Shown in pieces: positions 37,471 through 48,420 of a stretch of 64,000 nt of DNA. Origin of the DNA: Corella eumyota. Lineage: Eukaryota > Chordata > Ascidiacea > Phlebobranchia > Corellidae. The notes under the pieces were generated by a model. The model had not been told where the DNA came from and did not search any database. It was given only the letters and a program-made list of their open reading frames with translations. The stretch lies in the NCBI GenBank assembly GCA_963082875.1, contig OY720100.1:15710591-15774590 (forward strand), given 5' to 3'. Position 1 is the stretch's first letter. Each line of letters begins with the position of its first letter. The position numbers and the translations under genes were made by a program.

Positions 37471-39558
37471 ATGCAAGCACAAGGCCCTGTTGTTGTTACA
37501 ACTGTTTCTTCTAATCCAGAATTGGCAGAAAGCAGAAAAAGGGTTCTTCGTGGACTAGGGGTAAATATAAAAACAAATATTTTTGATTTTGGTAACTGAC
37601 TAATAACGATATTAATCTAAACTAGACAACAACATACCAGAAAGTTAACAAAACCGATTTCATAAGGTCATAAATAATACGTTTTTACAAATGGTTATAT
37701 AGTAAACCATAGCGTTGCTATCCAAAATTTAGTGTATTAAAAGATAATTATATAATATTTATTAGCATTATTGGGCATTTTAATAAATGTTTTATTATTA
37801 ATTATATCGCCAAGCCTTTATAAAAAACACAACCGATGTAATATAATAAAAATCGAACGAAAAAATTTCGTTAACGTATCGATTTCTGTGTTACAGATAG
37901 CTGAAGTGGTGTTAGGATGCTTGGCTATATTGCTGGATATTATTATGCTGATTGCTTATGGTGTACCAGCACATAACTATTCTGGATTTTGGGGCGGCGC
38001 TTGGGTATTTAAACCTTTATTATTCTAATTAAAAATGCTTTTTGTTAGGTATTTATCTATTTTTAAACAGAAAAAAGGGTGATTTCAAGTCCTACAACTT
38101 GGTCAGTAGTTTGTTTTAAATAGCTTGAAGACTTTTGTAAACATATTAAAGTTTTTAAATAGTTCAAAAACCGCTTATTTTTACTTTATATTTATTTTTT
38201 TAGATTGTCGTTGCCGGTGGTTTGGGAATTGCTGCTGGTGGCCAGAACTCAAACCCATGTCTGGTAAGTAAATACCCAATTAAACGCAATTTTTTAAGAT
38301 ACACTTTTTAACCATTTTTTATATTGTTATTAGATTAACACGCATATGGGATTTAGCATTGTTGCAGCCATTTTCAGTGGGATCTTAATGTCGGTTGGAT
38401 TCACCGTTTTCAGTTTGTTCATCTACATCGGGGTAGGAAAATAAAAAAATTACCCAGTTTTACTAAAAAACGACCTTAAAATACTATCCTGAGGTCGTGG
38501 GTTCAATCCCTACTGCTTTCACTCTGTAGCGCCCTTTAGTAAGGCGTTATAAACGATATGAACTCCTGCTGAGCCAGCACTTTTTTTAAGCAGCATAAAT
38601 ATCGGACAATTATATCTATATATCCCAAGTTTGCAAAGTTAACTTGAGACCTGGTCAGAGTAACTGATGTTACTCTATGTTTAGGTCGCGCATTCGACCT
38701 TCCCACATCGAGGATAAAGATATATACAAAAAAACTTTTTTTCTATTTTTTTTTACCTTAAAAATACATTTAAACGCTAGAGTTAAACTGAAGTTAAATA
38801 TTAAATTTGTCTATTATAACAGGCTCCTGGCATCCCAGGAATTCTAATTACTTTCATCGGACTACTGGCCTTCATCTTATGCATTGTAAGTGCCAGTTAC
38901 TGCTGTTGCACTAACACTGCTTTGGGATTGCCAGCATGCTGTGGCGGATGCGGAAATCAGGTATTAGAAATAAAAATATAACTTTATACAAACTAATATT
39001 GTAGTGATGATAACTAACCAGTAATTATAAATTTAGAGACTGTATGTTTTTTAACGTAATTTAGAAATTATTAAGCAAATTTTATGTTACCTTGAACCCT
39101 ATTTTAGACTAAACCAACAGCGTGGTGTAGTGGCAAGAAAACTTTCTACACTACATGAGGTCCTTGGTTCAATCCCAACGGCTCCCATGCTATAGCGCCC
39201 TTTAGTAAGGCGCTGTAAACGGTATAAACTCCTGCTGAGTTAGTAATTAATCAGCAGCGCAATTATCTTGCAATTACAATCTATAATATACCAAACTGCC
39301 ACAGGCAACTCGAGACTGGGTTGTGGTAACAGTTGTTACTCTATGTTTAGGTCGTAAAGACGACTTTTCCACATCGAGGAAAAAGATATATATTAATATA
39401 AACAGCTACTATATTTTGAACCATTTTTTTAGCCACAAACAGTTGTAGTGACCCAAAATGTGCAACCAGCCGCTCAACCTGCTTACCCAATGGCTCCAAT
39501 GGAAAGCAAGCCTCCTGCATATGCTGACGATTCAGCCCAGCTGATGCAGCAGGCCTAA
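37471..39558 (+). CDS. CD20/MS4A-like four-TM protein, gene A1
   Basis: Six coding exons, all introns phase 0: 37471-37560, 37897-38004, 38204-38263, 38334-38432, 38823-38960, 39433-39558; 206 residues. Exon 1 is a cytoplasmic N-terminus (ESRKRVLRGLG). One TM helix lies in each of exons 2-5 (VVLGCLAILLDIIMLIAYG; VVAGGLGIAAGG; FSIVAAIFSGILMSVGF; GILITFIGLLAFILCIVSA). The MS4A signature is visible: YSGFWGGAW in the first loop, NSNPCL before TM3, and a Cys-rich segment after TM4 (CCCTNTALGLPACCGG) suitable for palmitoylation. The tail ends with ESKPPAYAD, a PPxY motif that binds Nedd4-type WW domains. MS4A proteins are plasma-membrane or endosomal four-pass proteins tied to receptor signalling; function here is unknown. 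Polyadenylation signal at 39701. Confidence 0.92.
38488..38728 (+). mobile_element. SINE lacking the A-box half of the head
   Basis: Starts at GAGGTCGTGGGTTCAATCCC and runs to CATCGAGGATAAAGATATA. It is in A1 intron 4, sense orientation. Confidence 0.85.
39112..39392 (+). mobile_element. full-length tRNA-derived SINE
   Basis: Head GCGTGGTGTAGTGGCAAG with B box GGTTCAATCCC, body and end CATCGAGGAAAAAGATATA. It is in A1 intron 5, sense orientation. Confidence 0.9.
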
Positions 39559-39700
39559 GTATAACGGCCTCGCAAGCCTATATATAAAATTGGCCTTAAC
39601 AATTTTGTGTAAAATATATCATCGCATGTTGAATTTGATGAAAAAGTCGGTTTATTTTAAAACAGTGTTTTTGTTTCGAAAATTCATGTATGCTACCTTG

Positions 39701-39706
39701 AATAAA
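39701..39706 (+). terminator. polyadenylation signal of A1
   Basis: AATAAA 143 bp after the A1 stop. Confidence 0.65.
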
Positions 39707-39996
39707 CGAAAGTCTAAACTTTTTTTGGAATATTTTCTGTAATTTTTTAAATAATACTTTTATAACTAACTAGCAGTCTGTAAACTGTTTAAAATTAATA
39801 AAAATGTTAAGGTAAAGTTATATTCATTTTTAGTTTAAAAAAATTTGGTTTCTTTTGCATATTTGAAATTTGATTTAAATAAAAGGAACTTGTGTTACTA
39901 TCTTGTTAATAAAGAAATTGTTAACAGCTTTAGTGAGTAGGCCAAGCTAATACAGAAAGGCATAATATTTTAGATTTTTTTGTGTATGTATTTATA

Positions 39997-40202
39997 TGTC
40001 TCGAGTTGCCTTTGGAATTTGGGATATTATTGAATATAAATGCCCGAAAATTAAGCTATTTGTTAAGTGCTGACTCAGCAGGAGTTTATTCGTTTATAGC
40101 ACTTTACTTAAGAGCGCTATAGCATAAGAGCAGTGAGAATCGAACCTAAGACCTCATGTAGTGAAGTCAGGTGTTTTGTCCACTACACCATGCTGCTGGT
40201 TT
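39997..40202 (-). mobile_element. SINE, 3'-truncated and diverged
   Basis: Minus strand: head ACCAGCAGCATGGTGTAGTGG, body to CTCGAGAC. It lies in the spacer after A1. Confidence 0.8.
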
Positions 40203-40467
40203 TTGGAACAAAAGAACTGTCATAGCGACGTATGAAACCAAAATTAACTAAGTTTAAATAATAATAAAATTTTTAAGAAGTAAAATTTTTAATACTTTAA
40301 ATATCGAGTTGCCGTATTATTGATTAAATGATATGAGCATTAGTTATAAAGAATCGAGGAAAAAGATATATATCAGTGTTAGTGCAACAGCAGTAAATCA
40401 CGTGTAATTTTTCTTTTTTAAGAAGTTATTGTACTTATACATACCTTACAGTATTAACCAATAGGAA

Positions 40468-41133
40468 AACACCTACAAGACAGGATGCTCCGCCCACCAA
40501 AAGTTTTATTTTATTTAAATTTTAAAGTCTAATTAACTGCCAATGGCGTGTTGCTTTAAAACAATAGGTTAAATGAATGAACAATGAATTAATTTTATAA
40601 AGTTAGAATAGACAATGATAATATCTACATCACCGTTATAATTATAATTAACAATCAATTAGTAAATGTTATATATTAATATTTAAAAACAATGTTAGAC
40701 TTAAAATAGGAAAAACAATGTTGTTTTTGGCCTTATGAATCAAGACATGTCAAAAAACTAGCAAATAATACAAAGTCATTGGGCATAATTCCTCTAATAT
40801 TGCATAGCCTTTATAAAGTGTATATGCAAAATGAATATATTAAGAAGGTATAAACAGACCAATAGTCATATGAAAAGCTGTAAAATATATGATTTATTCA
40901 ACTGTCTATTCATTTACCATTGTTTCATATAGCAATATAGTTTAACTTATTAAAGTAACTTAACAGTAGGCAGCTTTAGTGTTAGTACATTTAACAGTTA
41001 ATCTATCAACTTAATAAGGCAGCCTAATATATTCAATTACCGGTTTTGTAAATCCATTAAACTTTGGTTGGTTTACTATAGAAAATTTTTAGTGTTTTAG
41101 CGTTTCACAGTTAATTAAAATCCTCGATCTATC
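40468..41133 (+). promoter_or_regulatory. A-type upstream region of A2
   Basis: Begins ACACCTACAAGACAGG and reaches the A2 ATG. The same block precedes A3 (47754-48420) and A4 (53374-54040) with only scattered differences, so it is probably the A-type promoter region. The last part before the ATG is GTTAATTAAAATCCTCGATC. No clear TATA box was seen. Confidence 0.6.
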
Positions 41134-43850
41134 ATGGCATCTGTCGTAGCAGGCGACCCTGCAACAATTGCAGGCGACCCTGCAACAATTGCAGGCGACC
41201 CTGCAACAATTGAAGGCGACCCTGCAACAATTGCAGGCGACCCTGCAACAATTGAAGGCGACCCTGCAACAATTGAAGGCGACCCTGCAACAATTGCAGG
41301 CGACCCTGCAACAATTGAAAGTCGAAAAAATGCCATCAAAATTCTAGGGGTAAATTTTTGGGTAAGATATATTAAGGATTAAATATTTAACAATATTTAC
41401 TTCGTTTTTAGATTATTGAATTAGTGCTTGGCACACTTTCAGTTCTATTGGATATCATTACAATAGCTGTAGTTGGCTTTTCTTTGACGAACTACTCGGG
41501 TTTTTGGGGAGGGATATGGGTAAGGGGCACTTAAATAATTAAGTTTTTTTTTGATTATTTGTCTCCACAATACCTTACAATAATATGTTTACAATTTTAT
41601 TAAAAAAAGATCGTCAAATTTTGATTCGTCGCCGCTAAACATGAAGTATCTTAGTATTAGTGTAGTTGTTTTTCGGTACAATGACCAATATGTTATATTC
41701 TTTTTAAATTCACTTACAAAATACAATTTTTCCCAACAAAAATAAACCAAAATCACAGTTAAATCTTTAATGATAGCATTTGTTTCATGTTTTAATATGA
41801 TTTGTATCTTATTATTAGTTAAGTGTTTTGAATACCACCAACACACTTCCATAATATAACTTCCTTAGTTCCGTTTAAAACGTTTCCTTCACATTGTGTT
41901 AAAGTCACACATCCTATAATAATCACAACAAGTGTTGGTGTTTACAGTTAACAAATATATTTAGTATTCCTTATGGATTTATTATTGTACTTAATAATTT
42001 AAATAAAACGACTGTTTTTTTGTATATATCTTTATCCTCGATGTGGGAAAGTCGAATCCGCGACTTAAACATAGAGTAACTTCAGTTACTCCGACCCAGT
42101 CTCGAGTTGCCTGTGGCAGTTTGGGATATTACAGAGATTATAATTACCCAATAATTATGCTGCTGATCAAGTGCTGGCTCAGCATGGGTTTGTACCGTTT
42201 ATAACGCCTTAGTCAAGGGCGCTACAGCATGAGATCACTGGGGTTCGAACCCAGGACCCTGTGTACTGTAGGAAAGTGTTTTAACCACTACACCACGCTT
42301 GCTACACTACGTGAGGCTGTGGGTTCAATTCACATGGGTTTGATTGATTCCGCATGCTGTAGCGACCTGTAAGGAGGTGCATTAAACAGTATAAACTTTT
42401 GCTGAGTCAGCACACAATTAACAGCTTAGTTATCGGGTAATAACGTTCAATAATATCCCAAACTGCTAGAGCCAATTCGAAACTGGGTCGGAGTAACTGA
42501 TGTTACTTCATGTTTAGGTCCTGAAGTTGTCCTTCCCACATCAAGAATAAAGATATATAAAATATTTTTTTTAGATTTTGATTGCTGGCGGTCTCGGATT
42601 AGGAGCAGGAGGTCAGAATTCAAACAGCTGCTTAGTAAGTAAATATTTTCACAAAATTAACTTTGATTGGTCAGTGCTGGTCTATAGGCCAAAAAGTTTT
42701 GGGTTCAAGCCGCACTATTCGGCCTTGAGCCCGACATTTACGGATCGTTTAAATACGACCCAATAGCACATCGATCCTGAAGAGGAAAAATAGTTTTACC
42801 TTATGAAATTTTCTTTGCCCCCATTTTTTGTATATATCTTTATCCTCGATGTGGGAAAATTGAATGCGTGACTTAAACATAGATTAACATCAGTTACTCC
42901 GACCGAGTCTCGAGTTGCCTGTGCATTTTGCTGCTGATTGAGTTCTGGCTTAGCAGGAGTTCATACCGTTTATAGCGCTTTACTCAAGGGCGCTACAGTA
43001 TGAGAGCAATGGGGATTGAACCCACGACCTCATGTGTGGTGTAGCAAGTGTTCTTACCACTACACCACGCTGCCGGTGGTTTTCAATGCTATTTCTAAAT
43101 TTATCAGTATTCTAACGATCCAGTTATACATTAGTTGCATAGAAACCTGAACACAAACCCGAGTTGCTATTAATTATGTATTAGTTATCGTGTTTAAGAT
43201 AATAAAGATAGGTAAAAACACTTAATTTTTCAATTGTAACATAGGTAAACGCCCATATGGGATTAAGCATCGTTGCATGCATATTCAGTGGAATTTCTAT
43301 GTTTCTTGGATTCATTGCGTTTCAATTCCATCTTTTTTGGGGGGTTAGTTAAAACGAGGATGCAGATTTTAAGGGAATAGAAAATTAAGAAAACCAAAAA
43401 AGCAGAGCCGGAATCGTAAAAAAATAAAACGCGGAAATTCCGTTGACTGTTTATTTGTATTTAAATCAATGATATTTTTAAAATTAAACTGCATTACCCA
43501 AAAGAGGGGTAGGGTAAGCTTGGGTTTCTAAAAAGGGTTTAATTACTAGTATTTTGTGTTCAATCAAATAACAGTATCTTTTAATAAACAGTCGATAACA
43601 TTTCCGCGTTTTTCCGCGTGTTATTATTTAAGATTCCGCCTCTCCGTTTTCGCTTCGTTTAGTTTCCTCTCCCTTATTTTCAGGCGACCCGGTTAAAACA
43701 CCCATTAGTTCGGTACCATATTTATTTCTAAACCGTTTGTTTTAGAGCCTTGGCATTCCAGCAATTCTGCTTACATTTATCAACCTCATTTCGTTTATTC
43801 TCCATGTGATAAGCGCCAGTTTTTGCTGCCGTTGTAGGAAAAGCACTTAG
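41134..43850 (+). CDS. CD20/MS4A-like gene A2, exon 5 interrupted by an insertion
   Basis: Exons 41134-41349, 41412-41519, 42575-42634, 43245-43343, then 43746-43850. Exon 1 encodes MASVV followed by eight 7-residue units (A/E)GDPATI and then ESRKNAIKILG; A3 and A4 have only one unit. TM helices are in exon 2 (VLGTLSVLLDIITIAVVG), exon 3 (LIAGGLGLGAGG), exon 4 (GLSIVACIFSGISMFLGF) and exon 5 (IPAILLTFINLISFILHV). Just after TM4 a 1,766 bp insertion (43833-45598) breaks exon 5. Read straight on, the frame ends at a TAG at 43848-43850, giving a new short tail RCRKST and losing the Cys-rich segment and PPAY tail. The old last exon survives unused at 46180-46239. It is either a tailless four-TM protein of 198 residues or a decaying gene. 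Confidence 0.8.
41149..41316 (+). repeat. 21-bp coding minisatellite, eight units
   Basis: Eight head-to-tail copies of GCAGGCGACCCTGCAACAATT, with GCA or GAA at the first codon, in A2 exon 1. A frame-preserving expansion of a unit present once in A3 and A4. All six frames stay open through it, so other frames here are shadows. Confidence 0.95.
42021..42298 (-). mobile_element. SINE, left member of a head-to-head pair
   Basis: Complete: TATATCTTTATCCTCGATG end at the left, head reading CGTGGTGTAGTGG at the right. It is in A2 intron 2, antisense. Confidence 0.9.
42299..42559 (+). mobile_element. SINE, right member of the head-to-head pair
   Basis: Starts inside the head (TGCTACACTACGTGAGG), runs to CACATCAAGAATAAAGATATA, and stops 16 bp before A2 exon 3. 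It therefore supplies DNA close to the branch-point region of that intron. Confidence 0.88.
42829..43078 (-). mobile_element. SINE with small internal deletion
   Basis: Head, proximal body and TATATCTTTATCCTCGATG end present; about 35 bp missing after GTTGCCTGTG. It is in A2 intron 3. The orthologous copies in A3 (50350) and A4 (55970) lack this deletion. Confidence 0.85.
43364..43681. repeat. snap-back (MITE-like) element in A2 intron 4
   Basis: Two arms of about 100 bp are imperfect inverted copies: left AAGCAGAGCCGGAATC...AAACGCGGAAATTCCG...GACTGTTTATT, right AATAAACAGTCGATAAC...TTTCCGCG...GATTCCGCCTCTCC. Equivalent copies sit at the same place in A3 (50911), A4 (56531) and the A5 remnant (60776) but not in A1, so insertion predates the A2-A5 split. 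Confidence 0.82.
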
Positions 43851-45598
43851 CATCGCAATCAATTACGCTGCAAAGGCTTTCCTAGCCTCAAAACAGCTGG
43901 GATGCTGGTTCACAAAGAACGGCAAGAAATGGCCAAAATCACCTGCATTGACAGCCGTGATGTAATTTCCGCCGCAAAACTGGGGGTATCAAAAAAAAAA
44001 ATATTTACAAACTTTACCAACATTATCAACCAGAACCAACCCATTATGAAGTACAAAAAAGAATATGAAAGAACCCCTTCTCAGGCAAAATAATAACTTT
44101 CGTTCTGTGAACCCAAATAACTGTGCAAACTCGCTGCCATTCTATGCGGTTAAAAGCCGTGCAAATTTATTAACAATAAGAGAATTACAAAGAAACAATA
44201 TTCATATGTATTGGTTACTTAAAAGGGTATAAAAACTAAGAAATACCTTTTTATTCAAGGACAGATCTAATTACCCATAAGGTAATTAGAATTACCAAAT
44301 TTATTGCGTCATTATATTGAGATAGTTAAACATTGTGTTATGTCCATTATCGATCTTATTAAAAATTTGAAATGATTTATTAGCGGGAGGTCACTTTTAG
44401 TGAGCTCCGGCGTTTCACGCTGAATCATTCGGCTTGATCCCAGCTGCGGGAGATTTTCACTCCCCATCGTCATTTATGACGCACTTGTTGTTCTGTTTAT
44501 CGATAATGCTTTGTATTTTCTTTATTGTTTGTATGCGCTTTCTCCTATTTTATTTCGCTTTAAATAACTGGCAATATAGCTTTTTGGTCAGTTCGCTGGA
44601 CGTAAAAACTCATAAATAAGTAAGGCCGAAGTAAGGTTTAACACACAATTAGACTTTCGCTTTTATACTTAATTTGTTGATTATATACTTTGTAGTTTGT
44701 GTTTTATGTCATATTTTTGTGTCGCATTTATTTCGCATTTTCTGTAGTTTCAATTCTGATTAAAAGCCGCTTGTACAGATTACATTTGGTAGATTGAATC
44801 CTTGGGCAGGTTTTGGTAATAAGTTAGCGAGTTTGATTTAACACGACTATTTTGTGTATTTTAATTAAGTGTGGCTTTCTTATCGATGCTTATCTTTACA
44901 GCGTACTCTATTGGGGTTTAATAATTGTTTAAGCCATAGTAGGAGTGTATTAGATCCTACACATTGTATAGACGCTATGTATGTACATATCATCGCCCCA
45001 ATTTTGGATTTAGGTTATATCTCGATAACATTTCCTGTTGTTGTTCAGTTTTTACTATATAGTAAACACCTAAAAAAAAACATTATTAATAGTGACATAG
45101 TTTTTCTATGTATGCGTCAGATTTTTACTGAATATATTTTTCCTTAATCTTGTGATAATTAATTAATTTGATATAGAATTACCATCCATTTTTAATGACA
45201 GTGAAACGTACAGCCATGTAATGTAGTTTTGTATTATTTAACCCAGTATATTATTTATTTTCGCATCGCAGAATAATTTAGTTTATGTGTATTATGTACC
45301 ATTTGATTAAGGTGTCGCTTTACGTGGAAGGCGAAGTTGTGAGTGTGTTGTATTTTTTTGATAATTGTGATTGTGGAGAAAGAAGTTAGTGTGTTTTATA
45401 TGATAATGATGTCAGTTTAGAAATGATTTAACGTAATGTAATATTGTAATATTATCGCCCCCATTTTTGTATATATATTGTTATCAATAAAGTATGTTAG
45501 CCAGAATTCTATTTGATAAGATTTTACCTAGGAATATATTTAAGTATTTTAATACATTGCTGGACTTTTCGGTCGCCTTCCTAACCAAATTCCCTACA
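43833..45598 (+). mobile_element. 1.77 kb LTR-like insertion in A2 exon 5
   Basis: Begins TGTAGG and ends CCTACA, flanked by a 4-bp direct repeat CCGT (43829-43832 and 45599-45602). The TG...CA ends, short target duplication and a late AATAAA near 45486 fit a solo LTR of a retrovirus-like retrotransposon. The short inverted ends would also fit a DNA element. No internal coding region of a recognised family is seen. It is absent from A3, A4 and A5 at the same place, so it is younger than those duplications. Orientation is taken from the AATAAA. Confidence 0.7.
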
Positions 45599-45764
45599 CC
45601 GTCTTAACTCAGCAATCAGGGGGTTGCCTGATGGGGTTGCTGTGGAGGGGTTTGAACGTTATAGCGTTACACTATTTGATTAAATTAAAAATACTGGCTG
45701 ATATTGGATCTCACTGAATCAACTTTACAAAATTTAATATTTTTATCAACATTATAATATCACC

Positions 45765-46128
45765 CCAATTCTTTAGTTGTACAAGTTTAAGATATTATTG
45801 ACCTTATAAAATTACCCCAACCCCAGTCACAAGATGTACAAATTTAAGATAATATTGACCTTATGAAATTACCCCAAGCCCAGTCACAAGTTGTACAAAT
45901 TTAAGATAATATTGACCTTATGAAATTACCCCAACCCCAGTCTCAAGTTGTACAAATTTAAGATAATATTGACCTTATGAAATTACCCCAAACCCAGTCA
46001 CAAGTTGTACAAATTTAAGATAATATTGACCTTATGATATTACCCCAACCCAGTCACAAACTGTACAAATTTAAGATATTATTGGCCTTATGAAATTATC
46101 CAAACCCAGTCACAAGTTGTACAAGTTT
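45765..46128 (+). repeat. 56-57 bp minisatellite in A2 last intron
   Basis: About six units of the pattern TTGTACAAATTTAAGATA..TATTGACCTTATGAAATTACCCCAACCCAGTCACAAG. Related arrays sit in the same intron of A3, A4 and A5 and in B3 intron 5. Confidence 0.9.
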
Positions 46129-46179
46129 TACCGCATACTAGAAACTAAAAACCTAAAAAAACATTATTTTATATTTTAG

Positions 46180-46239
46180 AACGGGCCAGTTGTCGTAGCA
46201 CAAACCACCGGGCAGCAGCCTCCAGCATATAAACTCTAA
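46180..46239 (+). pseudogene. orphaned last exon of A2
   Basis: Preceded by TATTTTAG. Encodes NGPVVVAQTTGQQPPAYKL and stop, including the PPAY motif. It is cut off from the rest of A2 by the insertion at 43833-45598 and sequence changes in the remaining exon 5 part. Confidence 0.75.
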
Positions 46240-46731
46240 TCAAAATTATACAGCATTATATTATTATATTGAACTTATACAATCACTCTTTAATTGAAAA
46301 TTAATATATATTTAAGCTAACGCATGATTATTAATGATTTCTTGATTCTTATTGCTGTAACTTTACCATATAAACTACCTTATATTAATGCTCTATAAAC
46401 GATAAGTTTAAATGAATGTTGTAACTATTAATGTGTAATCACCTACATATTTAAATAAAATATTTAATAAATCTAGTAAAATTTTAAACCTATGCTATTT
46501 AAAAAAAAAAATTTATTAAAGCTTACTAGCGCAATAAGCTTTAATATGCAGTTATCTAATACCTGTTTATATATATTTAAACGAAATAACCCAGTATCTA
46601 TAAATCGCATTCGCTCAAAGTTTAAAGCAAAGTAGGAACGGACATTTTAAGGGAATTCACCGACATACCATCAGCGATTAAATTCATAGTTTTCGATACT
46701 AACACAGTTTCGATGTATACGTCACGCAGTC

Positions 46732-46739
46732 TATATAAG
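46732..46739 (+). promoter_or_regulatory. TATA box of B1
   Basis: TATATAAG in GTCACGCAGTCTATATAAGA, 111 bp before the ATG. The same core is at 52352 (B2) and 62465 (B4), and as TATAAAAG at 57972 (B3). The upstream sequence (AACACAGTTTCGATGTATACGTCACGCAG) is conserved in all four. Confidence 0.75.
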
Positions 46740-46842
46740 AAACTAAAAAAAACTAATCTGAATTTTGTAAAAAAAAACTATAAATTAAGAAAAACTATAA
46801 AATTCTTAAATAATTTAGACGTTGTTATTCAAAGTAAATAAA

Positions 46843-47582
46843 ATGATTATGCAACAGCTAGTAGCAAGTAGAAAACGTACTATGCGCTCTTTAGCTGTAA
46901 GTATTTAAGTTAAAAATTACATAACTATAACCTAACATTTAATCTAACTGTATTGGCAAAAATTAATATTGGTTATTAAATTGGCAAAAAAATAATACAT
47001 TTTTCGTAGTAATTGGTTAGCAAACAAATATGATTTTTAAATGATTTTTGTTTTCTACTAGATGCTTGAAATTTTCTTCGGAACGGCTGTGATTAATTTA
47101 GACGTTATTAATTTTGCTGTTTTAAGTGGAATCTCTTTAACATATTACGACGGCATTTGGGGCGGAATATGGGTAAAAATAATCTTAAAATGTTTAAAAA
47201 ATACGCTATTAGTAAACAGCTTTTATAACATAGATTTAAATGGCTAAAAATTGTAATTTTAAAGTAAGGTTTAGCGTAAACTGTAATAAATAAAACTTGT
47301 TTCAAAGAGCAATTTAACTTTATCAAAATGGTAAAACTATTTTTGATTTTTAGCTTGTATTTACTGGCTCGCTGGGTATAGGTGCTTCTTATAAAGACTC
47401 ATCGGTATGTCAGGTAAATAATATCACAACTTTTATAAAGTGCTTTAAAAACCACCTGTTTTATGTTTTTATTTTGTTGACAGATCAACGCGCATTTAAC
47501 TTTCAGTATTCTTGGCAGTTTGTTCAGCATATCGCTTGCCTTTGTCGGTATTCGCTGGATAGGATACCTTAACCTTATTAAG
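46843..47582 (+). pseudogene. CD20/MS4A-like gene B1, exons 1-4 only
   Basis: Exons 46843-46896, 47062-47172, 47354-47413, 47484-47582, all phase 0. Exon 1 encodes MIMQQLVASRKRTMRSLA. Exon 2 has TM1 (VINLDVINFAVLSGISL) and the loop YYDGIWGGIW, exon 3 TM2 and SSVCQ, exon 4 TM3 (LTFSILGSLFSISLAFVG). Exons 5-6, seen in B3, are absent. At 47753/47754 the B intron 4 sequence switches abruptly to the A-type upstream region. Promoter, splice sites and frame are intact, so a transcript could exist, but the protein would lack TM4 and the PPAY tail unless splicing reaches into A3. Confidence 0.85.
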
Positions 47583-47753
47583 GTAGGTACTTCTTAAAAA
47601 ACTAATTTTTAAAATGTAGAAAGGATTTTGAAGACTAAAGCTTAATTTTTACTGACTATTTTATCATTGTTTGCTAATCCCTGATGTAAAAATGCCATAT
47701 TTTGACATTTTTTTTAGAAGTCGATTATTTTTAAAACATAAATTATGCACATC

Positions 47754-48420
47754 AAACACCTACAAGACAGGATGCTCCGCCCACCAAAAAGTTTTATTTT
47801 ATTTAAATTTTAAAGTCTAATTAACTGCCAATGGCGTGTTGCTTTAAAACAATAGGTTAAATGAATGAACAATAAATTAATTTTATAAAGTTAGAATAGA
47901 CAATGATAATATCTACATTACCGTTATAATTATAATTAACAATCAATTAGTAAATGTTATATATTAATATTTAAAAACAATGTTAGACTTAAAATAGGAA
48001 AAACAATTTTGTTTTTGGCCTTATGAATCAAGACATGTCAAAAATCTAGCAAATAATACAAAGTCATTGGGCATAATTCCTCTAATATTGCATAGCCTTT
48101 ATAAAGTGTATATGCAAAATGAATATATTAAGAAGGTATAAACAGACCAATAGTTATATAGAAAACTGTAAAATATATGATTCATTCAACTGTCTATTCA
48201 TTTACCATTGTTTCATATAGCAATATAGTTTAACTTATTAAAGTAACTTAACAGTAGGCAGCTTTAGTGTTAGTACATTTAACAGTAAATCTATCAACTT
48301 AATAAGGCAGCCTAATATATTCAATTACCGGTTTGTAAATCCATTAAATTTCGGTTGGTTTACTATAGAAAAATTTTAGTGTTTCAGCGTTTCACAGTTA
48401 ATTAAAATCCTCGATCTATC
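47754..48420 (+). promoter_or_regulatory. A-type upstream region of A3, fused onto B1 intron 4
   Basis: Copy of 40468-41133. Its left edge is the B/A junction: TTATGCACAT is B-type, ACACCTACAAGACAGG is A-type. Confidence 0.65.

Noticed and set aside
41115-41382. Long frames on both strands over the 21-bp repeat
   Set aside because: A 21-bp unit keeps all frames open; only the GDPATI frame joins the A2 exons.
41589-41852. 87-codon minus-strand frame repeated at 49094 and 54714
   Set aside because: It lies in A-gene intron 2. It recurs because the intron was duplicated, and it differs by scattered changes without coding constraint.
43681-43690. CAGGCGACCC shared by the end of the snap-back element and the 21-bp coding repeat
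   Set aside because: A 10-base match without further similarity on either side; I could not rule out chance, so no origin link is claimed.
43902-45147. Short frames inside the 1.77 kb insertion
   Set aside because: No recognised family; treated as part of a fossil mobile element.
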